Shown in pieces: positions 46,527-57,519 of a DNA stretch of 64,000 bases. Positions within the stretch are counted from its first letter, which is position 1; each line of letters opens with the position of its first letter. The notes under the pieces were generated by a model, which made no database searches, had not been told where the DNA came from, and was given only the letters and a program-made list of their open reading frames with translations. The stretch spans positions 2,536,906-2,600,905 of the forward strand of contig NW_006763133.1 of NCBI RefSeq assembly GCF_000264905.1, read 5' to 3'. The DNA comes from Stereum hirsutum FP-91666 SS1. Its lineage: Eukaryota; Basidiomycota; Agaricomycetes; Russulales; Stereaceae. A program made the position numbers and the translations under genes.

Positions 46527-48026
46527 ATGTGCACAATCGACGGCGATGTCTCCTCCTTGCCACGCACCCAACCCTTCCTCCCACCGGAGATCTGGTACAG
46601 ATGCTTTGAATTGGCCACATACGTGCCCACATCTTTGAACATCTCTATCCAAGACCCCTTCGACCCTTCTCTGCCTCCTTCCGAGTACCACTTCCCTTCC
46701 ACGGACGTCGTCGTTCAGCAGACCGAGCTCCGAAAGTCTCTCCCCATCAGGCGTTCCCTCGTCCTCGTCTGCAAGACATGGAACTCCATCGCCACTCGCC
46801 TCCTCTACCGCTCTCTCTTCATCGACCGCACGAACGACCTCTCTCCTCTCCGCTCCACCCTTCTTGCCTCCCAACAAAATGTTCTTTCCGCCGGGCTCGG
46901 AATCGAACATTCTCTCGGTTCCTGCACTCGTAGAGTCGACATTGTTCTCCCTTCCCTGTGCGATAACGACGGTGCGATGAAGATCCTGCTCGAACCCTTG
47001 GCTGATATCTTCTCCTGCCTACCCTCCCTGCGTTCGCTCTTCATCCTCGCATGTGCGGGTCGTGCGCTTCGCGTCATGCCGGACTCTATCATCAATGCCA
47101 TCGCCGATACGTGTTCCGGAACGCTGCAGAGGATATGCTGGGACTCGGAGAGCACGGTTCTTCCGATGAGAGAGACGTATAGAAGTCTCTTGAGGAGATC
47201 GAAGAGGTTGAAGACGATCGACAATGGGCTATACGCTTGGGCAGCGTCGTGTCCTCTGTCGATGGGTGGCCCGCAGACAGAAGAAGGGACGCTGCAGGAG
47301 TTGGATTGTCTGGCTTTAGAGCCATGGTTCAACTGCAACTATGAGCCCACGCTAGAGCATGACTCCTTGTCCAGCATACCGCCCCCTTATCCCAATCTAC
47401 GTAAGGTGCGCTCCATGTAGTTCAGCAGTGGCCTCTGATATCGTACTCACCCTACGCTTCTGTGGCGCCTTTTCGTGCGCCAACAGATCATCCTCCGAGT
47501 CTCAACAGTCCTCACACACCACTGTCTCTCCCACTCCCTCGCAATCCAAGGACCCATCATAACCACCGCCTACATCCACCTCACAAACCCACAAGCCCTG
47601 CCACCAACACTCGTCCTCCTCTCCACCCACTGCCCTAACCTCAGACACCTCATCATCCAGCTCCCTCGCACGCTCGAATATCTCCCGCCTTTCTCCGTAC
47701 CCAAGACTGTCACGCATCTAGGCATATATATCGATGGGTCGGCGTCGACTATTGGGTTTTCACAGGTATTTAACCGGCTGGCGGGTACAGACAGGAGCGG
47801 GGGTGAGGGTGCGAACGCGACAGAGGTTTCGACGGGCTTGGTGGTGAGGTTCTTCAACTCCGAGTCGCTGGGCTTTTCCAGAATGCGGAGGTACCATGGA
47901 CCGTTATTGGCGGAGGGCGTGAACCGGTTGCAGGCGAAGGGCTGGATCGTTCAGGATTGGGAGGGGAAGGCATTAGAAGTTGGCTTGGGTAGTAATTGGT
48001 TCAGAGAAATGGGCCTATCAACTTAG
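46527..48026 (+). CDS. F-box protein
   Basis: Two exons, 46527..47405 and 47487..48026, give 472 residues. An F-box-like motif lies near residues 16-75: LPPEIWYRCFELAT, then the second half SLVLVCKTWNSIATRLLYRSLFI after an insert. F-box proteins recruit substrates to SCF ubiquitin ligases through Skp1. The rest shows leucine-rich, irregular repeats (LPSLRSLFILACAGRAL, HCPNLRHLIIQLP), as in the very large F-box families of mushrooms. The intron 47406..47486 (GTGCGC...CAACAG) is phase 0. The substrate is unknown. Confidence 0.78.
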
Positions 48027-48586
48027 AATTAGATGTTCGTGTATCTCTGAGCAGTGCGAGCTTTTTGTTCTGAACCCACGGGGCAAAGAAACAGTTTAAT
48101 TTGATGTTAATATGCAATTGCCAACAAGTTTACCTAATAGAAGGGAGCCAATGCTGCTACCCAACGTTGTATGAAGAGAAAAAGGAAGGAAACATGTAGT
48201 GAATCGTATTGTACGAATATCGTTAAGTAATTGCGGTTGAGGACGGGTGGATAATGTTAGGACAGTAACAGTGACAAAGGAGAATCATGCATGGTGTACG
48301 GAGGGGGACAAACATAGGGGTGACAGAGCGAGAAGAGGGGATGATGTGGAATGGGGGGCGACAAAGAACAATAGAATGAGGTAAAGGTAACGCGCGACAT
48401 AGGCAAGTAGTCCAAGAATAACCGAACGATGTCCAAAGTGCCATGCGCCCTCAACCCCGAAAGTTTTAAGCGCTCTGTATGGTTGCTCAACTGAGCTGGG
48501 ATATATAGAGGCGAAGGACATGATACAAGGATCGATGCCGCGAAGGGGTGAAGAGCGATGGAGAAGAACACGGTGTCAGACAGCGA
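48027..48586. other. convergent spacer
   Basis: Tail-to-tail spacer between the F-box gene (+) and TBP (-). No gene is seen. Confidence 0.5.
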
Positions 48587-49760
48587 TCAGGGCTTGCGGA
48601 ACTCGACAAGCACAGTGTAGATCGTGTTGAACGCGGTGTAGATCTCTTCTCGGACCTGAGGCCGAGGTGAAGATGAAGAGGTCAGTAATATGTTCTGTGC
48701 GATAGAAAACGTTCAACTGTGCGGGCTATCCTGGCACAAAGCTCAGGAATGCGGACGCAGACGAAGAACATGGACAAAAGGATGAAGGGCAATTGTTCAC
48801 CTTTGCACCGGTGAGCACAATTTTACCCGAAACAAAGATGAGCAAGACGACCTTTGGCTTGATCATGCGGTAAATGAGACCAGGGAACAACTGCGGAAGA
48901 AGGTGAGTACAATAGAGGACGGGAAAGTGACAAAAGCACGTACCTCAGGTTCATAACTGCTGAATTGCCCGTGACTGTATGCCAGACCCTCAAGGCGAAT
49001 GGGGAACTTGACGTCACAAGAACCGACGATGTTCTGGATCTTGAACTCGGAGAACTTGGCGTCGAACCCGAGCTTTTGCACGATCCTCGCGTACTTGCGG
49101 GAAGCGAGACGCGAGTCGTCCTCAGACTTCGCGCCCGTGACAACCATCTTGCCCGATGCGAAGATTAGAGCGGTCGTCTTTGGGTCGCGAATACGCATGA
49201 TGACGGCGGCGAAACGCTAAACGCGAAGAACGAGGGTAGCAGCATATTCATGCAGCTAGGTTGAGTCAAATAGGATAAATACCAACCTTGGGATTATACT
49301 CCGCATTCCTGGCATGAAGGGCGATCGTCTTCAAATCGAGTCGGCAGTCGAGGTTGACGGTGGCCACAATGTTCTGCAGCGTAGGAACGATGCCCTCGAC
49401 GGCAGTGATGTGCTGCTGCTCGAGAGTGAGGGGTGCTGGGGTGGCGGGAACAGCAGCCGGCGTAGAAGGGCCAGCGATGGCATTCTGCTGACTGTTGGGA
49501 TAGGTTGGGGGAGAGTGCGAGCTCGTTTGACCAGCGAGGGTGGACTGGAATGCGGGAACTGATGAGGGCGCAGGACCTGGTAGAGCAAGAGGTCCGGCAT
49601 TGTATGTGGCGGGCCCGGAGGGGAGGGCAAGGCCATGCGCGGGCGCGTTTTGCTGAGCCTGCTGTTGTTGCTGTTGCTGTTGCTGCTGCTGCTGCGAGGG
49701 AGGAACCCATTGAGAGCGACCACCAAAGGTGACTTGACGAGCGGGCAACGCGAAAGACAT
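48587..49760 (-). CDS. SPT15: TATA-binding protein (TBP)
   Basis: Four exons, 49760..49287, 49216..48944, 48890..48801 and 48655..48587, give 301 residues. TBP nucleates transcription by all three nuclear RNA polymerases. The C-terminal ~180 residues contain the two saddle repeats: [21 protein letters not shown]...[31 protein letters not shown] in the first (described here in parts), and [30 protein letters not shown] and [12 protein letters not shown] in the second. The N-terminal ~125 residues are variable and include a run of 12 Gln (about residues 23-34), which is common in TBP and may vary in length between strains. The last intron (48656..48800, 145 bp) is long. The ATG at 49760 opens the first exon. 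Confidence 0.95.
49655..49695 (-). repeat. CAG/CAA trinucleotide tract (polyglutamine)
   Basis: A run of CAG/CAA codons in the N-terminal region of TBP encodes 12 uninterrupted glutamines. On the plus strand it appears as TTGCTG-type repeats. Mixed CAG and CAA codons should limit slippage. Confidence 0.8.
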
Positions 49761-51063
49761 GACGTATAAAAGAGTTTATTGGATGGACGGAGAGGTGAAC
49801 GGCAGTGGCAACGATGAGAGCGAGATTTTTGAGGCGTGGGAAAATGTTGTGGCGGGAGAGCGGGGGAAATGGACTCGCATGCGGGCGCGAGCTGGTCTCA
49901 TATATACCTGAGCAATTCAAACTCCGCCTATCACTCTAGGCCTGAACTCTAAATCCACTCTTTCTCCCGCTTCCATATCATCGTTGCTTTCTCCCCTCCT
50001 CCCTCTGTCCTGTGCCCGTTCTCTCGTCCATTCTTTCTCGAGCAGCCTCTAAATGACCTCCGATATATACTCCTGCACTTTGCACGAGAATCGTGCAGAG
50101 AAATTGTCGGTAATTGGTTAAATTCTTCGTATCGTTCCTGTCTTGGGCGCTTATGCAATCGGATATGTCTTGCGCCGGACCCTCCCGAGCCAATACGAAG
50201 CCTTGCTGCCACGTCATCTGAACACGCCATATGAGCTCATGCTGGCTTTCTTCACCTCTCTCCTTTCTGCTCACAACGCTTGCTTTTGTTTCCATTCTCA
50301 GTGACACCTGCTCAGTCTTGTACTCATGAGCTGCGCCTTGTAGCTTCATTGTGAACTCGTCTTCTTTACACTACCTCTTTGGACCGCTCGTTTCACATCT
50401 TATCTCCCTCTATCGAAGCGCCATCAAAATTCTTCGCCTTCCATCCCATGCTAACATCTTCAGCGCGGAACTCGTGATATCTGGATGCAGAACTCGAAGA
50501 TTCTCGAACCGCAGGCGTCGGTGGTCCTGGCAACACAATTGATTTGTGTTCTCTCGTTCTCATCTGTTCTTTCTGAAACAAGATGGCGCGGGTCCGGAGT
50601 GGCTTTCCTCTTACTGGTCTCATTCCAGTCTTCCGAATGCAGCAGCTACTGGGAAACATCTGCTTCTGATCAGGCGATGTATGAACACCATCAGTACTTT
50701 TCAATCAACATCAGGATCACAAACACGATGCCATCTTCCCGAGAGGCCCACACTCTGTGGCACGATTGCGTTGACCTCCAGTTCGCGTTTGTGGCGGCAG
50801 CGCCTCTATTGTACCCCAGCTGTATCCTACTTCGCAAGGCTCCCTACAACTGTCGCAAATTGTATGCATCGCGTTGTTGTTGTCCGTGTGTATAGCTTAT
50901 TCCATCTCCAAATTATTTAATTAAAACAAATATTTCTCACTTGCGCGCTTTCCGTACCCACTTCAGCTCTGCAGGAAGTGTAGGGTTCGATCTACTTGTG
51001 AAAATACAGTGATGGATACAACAACAAACATGTTTCCAAGTGCCCTCTTGTTCGTCTGACCGT
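49761..51063. other. intergenic region
   Basis: 1.3 kb between TBP and the O-methyltransferase. Open frames on both strands lack any family feature or consistent splicing. A palindrome-like TTTAATTAAA lies near 50920. No gene is supported. Confidence 0.4.
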
Positions 51064-51931
51064 CTAGAGTTTGACGGCGTACGTGAAACCGTCGTAACCC
51101 TTCTCTCCGACAGTACCCAGCGTAGTCGCATCAACGTCCTTATCGTCCTTCAAGTACTCCAATAGCTTCCGTACCCCCTCCACGTTGGGATCACTATACG
51201 ACGGGACACTAACCAATCCGTTCCTCACGACATTGTCCAGGACCTACATAACAAACTTCAGTCAGCTAAACCCGAGACAACACAACATAGACATTATGAG
51301 ACTCACAATCACACCACCCTTCTTGACTAGTCGTTTGGCTTCGATGTAGTACGGGAGCAGGCTAGGCTTGTCCGCGTCAACGAAGACAAAGTCGAACGGT
51401 GGCGAGGGCTGCAGATTGGCCAGCGTTTCCTTTGCGGGCCCCACAATGATCTTCACTTTCGACGCAACGCCAGCGTTCTCGACGTTCGCTTGCGCTACCT
51501 GAGCATGTTCCGGTTTGAGCTCGCAGGTCACTAACTCTCCGCCCTCGGGGAGGGCGCGGGCGAGCCATATCGTAGAGTACCTATAGCACACCGTGACAGC
51601 AGACCACATCCATCAGATATTATTTATGTTGATTCGGACTGTAACATGGGAGGATCAGAGAAACGCACCCTCCGAGCGTTCCAACCTCCAAGATCCTCTT
51701 CGCTCCAAGTGATTGTGCCAACAGCTTCAGAAACTTCCCCTGCGCGGCACTGACCGCGATATCCGGCAACCCCTTCTCTGCACTCTTTGCCCGAGCATGA
51801 GCCAGAGTCTCGTCAGGCGCGATCAGGAAGGAGTTGTGGTACTGGTCGGAACGGGTCCAGTCTTCGATGGTCGTGGGCGGTTGGTGGCTTGTGCTAGGTC
51901 CGGTCCTGGTGGCACCGGTTTGAGTAGACAT
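51064..51931 (-). CDS. class I SAM-dependent O-methyltransferase (CCoAOMT-like)
   Basis: Three exons, 51931..51669, 51580..51307 and 51243..51064, give 238 residues. It belongs to the cation-dependent caffeoyl-CoA/catechol O-methyltransferase family. The SAM site is ILEVGTLGGYST (~86-98, split by intron 1) and ELKPEHAQVA. The metal-binding acidic motif is FDFVFVDADKPS, and KKGGVIVLDNVVRNG carries the second metal ligands. Members methylate catechols and phenylpropanoids. In wood- or litter-decay fungi they may detoxify lignin-derived phenolics, which is inference. There is no signal peptide, so it should be cytosolic. Confidence 0.9.
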
Positions 51932-53243
51932 CTTTGAGATCAAGTATTTCCTGGCTAAGGACGGTGAGGATAGACTGATTCGAGGCTTGTTGTGAAGAGT
52001 ACGAGGCAGACGCATGAGCCTGAGCCTGAGCCTGAGCCAAAGCGAGTGGCTATGATGCTTGCGATAACGCAATGCTCACGAGCACTGTGCAGCTGACGTC
52101 CACATATATATCGTCATATCTACCCAATGACCTTTCACAGAACGAAAACATAGACAAATGCGAGGACTCCAAGTATTTCGGCAACAACCACAACGAGAGC
52201 TCGTAGACTCGGAAGATAGCCGTGAACACGAGCAGTGATGGTTAACGGGATCAAGTTTAGATGTCTTGGCACTGGGCGATCCGCCTCCGACACATCGCTT
52301 CCCTGCAGCTGTCGTTCTCGCGAATCTCTTTCGTCTACCCAATATAGACCGTCTTTGTTCATTCCTTCTGGCCTTCAACCAGGTCGCATTTAGAAGCATC
52401 GCTGATCAGGAGAGGAAGAAAGGAGGGACTCGGGATTCTTCAGGATCTTCATTGACATGCAAGACGGGTGCGCTCCGTCCATTCTTTCTGCCCTTTGTCT
52501 TGCTCACGTTCAGTTCTCTAGACCTGCGAAGCATAAACCTGCATAAACTCTGGAAAATGTACCTAATTCTATGCGATGCGTATTTGTCTATTATCATACA
52601 CGCGGAATCCAGCTGGCTCGACATGTTCTTTGAATGCGCGCTTCAGGCGGCCTCGACCTTTCAGGCTGCACTCACCCCACTTCTTTGAACTGCCCTTGCT
52701 ACCGTCGACAAGGATGGCCTCTTTTTGACCCTGCTTTTATGCCTGGACCTGAAGCAATACTCTCGTAATCTTGACTGGACGACCTACCAGAAGATCTCAT
52801 CGCCGAGGAGTTGCCTAACGCCACACCAGATGTACTTGTCATTCTGTGGCTCTTCCGTGATACGACATCCCTTCATTTACTACAGTTGACATGCGCCTCC
52901 TCGACGTCAACCCTGTGGACTCATCTCCGCTCGGTTTGCTCTTCTTCATCCCAGTGCTTGTACGCATCACATAGGCCTGCTATGCCTCAGACAGCTCCGC
53001 CAGCTGAGCGCTTCGTCGCCTGGAAAGGAACACGACCTGCTGATCAGGTCGTTCACGCTCTGAGTTCGTGACCACCCGCTGTCTTCTAAGACCACGATGC
53101 AATTGATCATGAGTCCAACACGTCTCGGGGCGGGCGGGCTAGGGTTTCACCTCTGTCGCGTCCCACCTGATTGTGTCCTACTTATATCCCTCGGGCACCT
53201 TGCAAGTGCATCTCTTCCTTCTCTCCACCACCATTAACACGTC
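51932..53243. other. intergenic region
   Basis: Head-to-head spacer of 1.3 kb between the O-methyltransferase (-) and the GH88-like gene (+). A short GAGCCTGAGCCTGAGCC repeat lies near 52015-52035. A frame near 52811-53071 is weakly F-box-like (LPNATPDVLV then LLQLTCAS) but too short to call. Confidence 0.4.
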
Positions 53244-54953
53244 ATGCTTCTGCCTGCATATGCGTTTCCACTGGCCTTTGCAATACTGTCAAAGCCTTCG
53301 TTCGCGACATCATCGAACCCGAACCTCCCATCCGAACTCTTCTCTCCTCTCATCGCCCAGAAGCTTCTCGCCACAGGCACGAACCTCACCACGTCCACAT
53401 CTGGAATACCGACCGTCTATCCACAATATACTACTCGCGACACGGGAAAATGGGTGTACTTCGCGGCAGACGGGTGGACGTCTGGATTCCTGCCCGCCAC
53501 GTTTTACGCGTTGCATGAGAGGGCCGGGTTGTGTCAGTCTCAGAACGCAGGAGACGATGGAAATGGGACGGAGTGGTTGGAGTTGGGGAGGACATGGGCG
53601 ACGGGCGAGGTGCCGAGTGAGACAAAAACGGGTGTTGGGCATGATGTAGGGTTTTTGAGTTTTCCGTTCGTGGAGGAGCTGAAGGTGTAAGTCTCGTCTC
53701 TTTGTTTTCTTCGTGTCTGGTGTGGCTGCTGATGCACGGTTATGTAGCAACCCACAGAATCAGTCCGCTGTAGACGCGATCAATAAGTTCGCCGCTCACC
53801 TTGCGGGAAGATTCAGTCCAATTGTGGGCTGCACGAGAAGTTGGGACTCGACGGACCCGACTGATTTCCAAGTCATTATCGATAACATGATGAACCTGGA
53901 GGTGCGTCACTACATGCTGCTTGTATTTTACCTGCCCATGAACCCTCACTGACGATATTTCTTTTTGATTTACTAGGTTCTATTCAATTCTGCGAACTTG
54001 ACTGGGAACACTACACTAGTCGATATCGCCATTTCGCATGCAGATAAGACGATGGTCAACCACGTTAGGGCCGATGGTACGTTCTCCAACATACCCATTC
54101 GAATAACCACACCATTTTGCTGACCGGCTCGCGCTCTAATTGCAGGCTCTTCGTTCCATGTTGTCGACTACAATTCAACCACAGGTGCCGTCATCGATCA
54201 ACGTACCTCCCAAGGTTACTCGAACTCTAGTACCTGGAGTCGAGGGCAAGCATGGGGTATCTACGGATTCGCCAACAGTTCGTCTCGTCTTGCTTGTAAC
54301 CCACGCCACACGCCGCACTGATGATCTCCCCGTTGACGCACGTACAGTGCACAATAACACAGATCTTTCACGCTATCTGGATACTTCTCGCCGTATGGCG
54401 AAGTACTTCATCGATCATATCCCAGACGACGGGGTCATTCCTTGGTACGCCTTGCAGTTTCTCTTTCTCTTTCACCCGTAACTCATCGTCCGTGTCTTTC
54501 AGGGATTTTGATGCACCTTTGACCCCTCCACGTCCCGCCGATACCTCAGCAGCTATGATCGCAACAAACGGTCTCTTACTTCTCGCTCAACAAGAGGCTA
54601 ATCTCTCCCCAGCCAACACCTCGGGTGCGAACTACTACATCAACGTGGCCGCGCAGGTACGCGCACTCTCCGCTCATCACACCTTCAAGTGTTGACCTTA
54701 GCCCCTCGGGTCTCACAGATCCTTAGTAACACCACGGCGGCGTTCTGGAAGCCTGAATGGGAGAGTTTGCTGTCGAACGGGACCGTCAACAACCCTGCTA
54801 GCCCACCGAACAACCTCACGGGTATCATCTACGGTGTGTTTGCAGGACCACTTCAAGGGAATCGGTGCTGACCGTCGTTATGCTATCATAGGCGATTATT
54901 ATCTTGTGGAGGCGGGGAATACACTTGTGAAGATGGGGTTGGCGGGCTGCTGA
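53244..54953 (+). CDS. secreted GH88-type unsaturated glucuronyl hydrolase
   Basis: Eight exons, 53244..53686, 53748..53901, 53977..54076, 54146..54277, 54348..54444, 54503..54656, 54719..54833 and 54892..54953, give 418 residues. A signal peptide covers about residues 1-21 (LLPAYAFPLAFAILSKPSFA). The six-hairpin glycosidase pattern is clear: DGWTSGFLPATFYAL, VGHDVGFLSF, IIDNMMNLEVLF (catalytic Asp of the GH88 type), WSRGQAWGIYGFAN and DTSAAMIATNGLLLLA. GH88 enzymes hydrate the unsaturated uronic acid left at the end of oligosaccharides by polysaccharide lyases. Many potential N-glycosylation sites (NxS/T) fit secretion. No lyase gene is nearby. Confidence 0.88.
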
Positions 54954-55598
54954 GGTGCTTTGCGCTCAGGACAAAGTCGCTGTTTTTATGAAGGAACAGA
55001 CATGATTTCATAAATTAGTATTCACTCGAGCGTCCCATCCGCCCACTTCGCTTTGTCCTGGATCCCGAGACCATTCGGTTTCTTCGGTTTCATGATATTA
55101 AGCGTCGAAAGGGCACAGAAATGTTGCGGAAGACGAGATCGAATGCGCAGACATAAGGATCCTGCTCGACGACCAGCCACTGATCCTTTGTAAAATAAAC
55201 CTGAGGTGATGAACGAGGTAAAAATGTGAACTTTGCGGCAACAGATATGAGCGTCAATGGCCTCCGCTCTATCGGTGTTTTAGAAAAAGGGTAGCTTCGT
55301 AACGTAGGAATCGGTGAAAGAAAATGTCGATCCGCGCGATGGGCCACATTCTTTGGGGCCGGTGCCACTCGGCGACGAGGGGTGACGCGCCTTTTCGGCA
55401 GAGGTCCGGCAAACGGCCGGCATGACGAGTTCAAGCCAAGCAGTGCCACTTGCTTAGAGACTGTGGGGACTTCGACTTCGCAACACCCTTGACCAGTAAC
55501 CCTCACCTCACCTCTGCCTCACCTCACCTCTGCAGCACCTCTAGACTAGCTCAGACAAATCAATACTCTTGTCAGTCTCCTGTAGCTGACTATCCACG
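54954..55598. other. intergenic region
   Basis: 645 bp between two plus-strand genes. A repeated CACCTCACCTCT-type simple stretch lies at about 55503-55535, just before the next gene. No gene is seen. Confidence 0.45.
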
Positions 55599-57095
55599 AT
55601 GCCGCTTGCATCGTCGGGACCCTTGCTGTCCGCAGGGCGGCAGGCGTCCCACATCCTCTCACACGGAGGAGCAACGAATCTAGCACCCTCAACGAAACAC
55701 CAGGCTCGAAACATACACATCCCCCGCTCCGCACCCACACAACCCTCATCCACTGCTCAGCGTCTGCTCAAGTCGACCAGAGGCCTCTTCCAAGCCTTCG
55801 TTGGCCACTTGACCGCCCCTGGCACTCTCAATGGCCGCATCCCACCTTCTGCAGCCCGTGGCCTACATGGCTTCGTCAGACCTCAGACTATCCAGCAAAG
55901 CTGGTCTCCCGGAATGCGACATGCCCTTTCTCGCCCGATGGGGACACCTAAACTACCCAAAGCTCCAGTCGTCCCAAGAGGTATCAGCCAGGTTGGACTC
56001 GGCACTGCGAGAAACTTCTCCACCGGCCGACCTATCTTCCAGAACTTGGTTCAGAATGTTCCCATCGCAAGCCGAGCTGCGTACGAAGTTGATTGGGACA
56101 TCGGAGAGAAGATGAAGGAGGAGAGGAAATTGGCCATGGGCAAGGAGCAGAAGAAGGCCCGCAAGACCAAGGTTGCGAAGGCTGAGAAGGTTCACTTCCA
56201 CGACGCCGCCGCCTCCGTTGCTTCCTCTGCTCAAGAGCAGACCGAGGAGGAGCTCAACCGCTACTTCCCTGCTGCACCCATTGCCGCCGTCTCTACCCAG
56301 CTCCTTATTCCTCTCGCTCCCACTCCTACTTCCCGCCTCCCTCTTTCGGCCAACCCTCCAAGCATGTCTACCAAGCATCCGCTCTTACCCCTTAATGTCC
56401 TCGGGGACCTTCACGCGAATCATAACATGCACTCGCTCCGTGTATCAACTCTCTTCGGACGACTTGATGTTGCGAACGTTTGGGGTCGTGGTGCGATCTG
56501 CGACGTCTACGGCTCTTATCGAGGCGAAGCCAGTGTTCTTCGTGTTCGCTTCGAAGGCTGGACGGAGAATGAAGTGCGTGCGGTTATAGGCGAGAGTGGC
56601 AAGGGCTGGTGTGTACTGGAGGAAGAGAGATCGGCTGAGGATGACGAGAAGGAGATGAAGGAAGTCGAGGATGCGTTGAGCGCCATGGACCTGGAGAGCG
56701 GAAATATGAGTGTCAGCGATTTTGGCAGGAATCCGTTCGAGGACGACGGCCATTCCACTTCCTCCGTCGACCCGGCTCGATCTTTCGTTCTTCCGACCCT
56801 CGACTTCTCTTCCTCCTTCCCTATGGCATCGCAGTCGCCCTCCCAGCACGTCTCGCCCATTCGCTCACCTTCCTCCGAAGATAGCATGGACTTCCTCTCC
56901 GATTCCGACTCGTTCTCTGATTTCGGATCTTTCAGCGAGGGAAGTGTTGAATACGGAATAGGAGGCGAGGGAGGTTCTTTCATCGAGCCTCCTTCGGTGT
57001 CACTCTCTCGTATGGCCAGTAGCAATTGGATGGGATTCAGCTCATCATTCTCGGAGAGGCTCGGCGACGAAGGTCCTCGGGAGGAGATGTTCTGA
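55599..57095 (+). CDS. unrecognised 498-residue protein, intronless
   Basis: A single uninterrupted frame of 498 codons, unusual in this intron-rich window. I do not recognise the family. The first ~150 residues are basic, Ser/Ala-rich and low in acid (ARNIHIPRSAP, ARNFSTGRPIFQN), resembling a mitochondrial leader or a disordered region. A Lys-rich helix follows (KEQKKARKTKVAKAEK). A compact middle domain spans ~255-345 (NVLGDLHANHNMHSLRVS, GRGAICDVYGSYRGEASVLRV, FEGWTENEVRAVIG), ending in an acidic helix. The last ~130 residues are Ser/Asp/Phe-rich (SDSDSFSDFGSFSEGS). Codon use is genic throughout, and the ATG at 55599 is preceded by a CT-rich leader. It is probably real; the function is unknown. 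Confidence 0.7.
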   Translation: MPLASSGPLLSAGRQASHILSHGGATNLAPSTKHQARNIHIPRSAPTQPSSTAQRLLKSTRGLFQAFVGHLTAPGTLNGRIPPSAARGLHGFVRPQTIQQSWSPGMRHALSRPMGTPKLPKAPVVPRGISQVGLGTARNFSTGRPIFQNLVQNVPIASRAAYEVDWDIGEKMKEERKLAMGKEQKKARKTKVAKAEKVHFHDAAASVASSAQEQTEEELNRYFPAAPIAAVSTQLLIPLAPTPTSRLPLSANPPSMSTKHPLLPLNVLGDLHANHNMHSLRVSTLFGRLDVANVWGRGAICDVYGSYRGEASVLRVRFEGWTENEVRAVIGESGKGWCVLEEERSAEDDEKEMKEVEDALSAMDLESGNMSVSDFGRNPFEDDGHSTSSVDPARSFVLPTLDFSSSFPMASQSPSQHVSPIRSPSSEDSMDFLSDSDSFSDFGSFSEGSVEYGIGGEGGSFIEPPSVSLSRMASSNWMGFSSSFSERLGDEGPREEMF

Positions 57096-57519
57096 GCTAG
57101 ACATCCCTTTGTTACCTTCATGATACTTTGTGTTTCAAGCTTCAGTTCTGTCTGACGGTCCTTGAAACCGCGTTCACCCTCGTTATTGTCTGGTTTTCTC
57201 TCTCTTCGTCCCTTGACTAGCCTGTTCTTTTTATGTAGTTCGATGAAAGTATATGTCAATTTCTCTTTTGTATGTGGAGCTAGTACAAATCGTACCTGGA
57301 TACAGCCATGATAGTACCAAGAGACGAGCAGTGAGAGCGCCACAATTTGTTATCGGTACGCATGTTCGCGCTGAAGGCAAGACATTTGAGAACCAAGAAA
57401 TGCAGCCGTGAATAGAATTCTGGGTATATGTACACAGGGCCACGTCCATGCAAATTAGAGACATCTATACGTACGATGAATATCAGCAGAAGTAAGATTA
57501 TATTGAAGACTATTGCTCA
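57096..57519. other. convergent spacer
   Basis: Tail-to-tail spacer between the 498-residue protein gene (+) and the BTB gene (-). No gene is seen. Confidence 0.5.

Noticed and set aside
50980..51000. GGTTCGAT box-B-like sequence (tRNA hint)
   Set aside because: No box A at the right distance and no cloverleaf could be drawn; no tRNA gene was found by eye anywhere in the window.
52811..53071. weak F-box-like frame
   Set aside because: Only a few suggestive residues and no repeat region follows; too short to call.
56516..57343. 275-codon minus-strand frame
   Set aside because: Mirror of the 498-residue plus-strand gene; no start or domain support.
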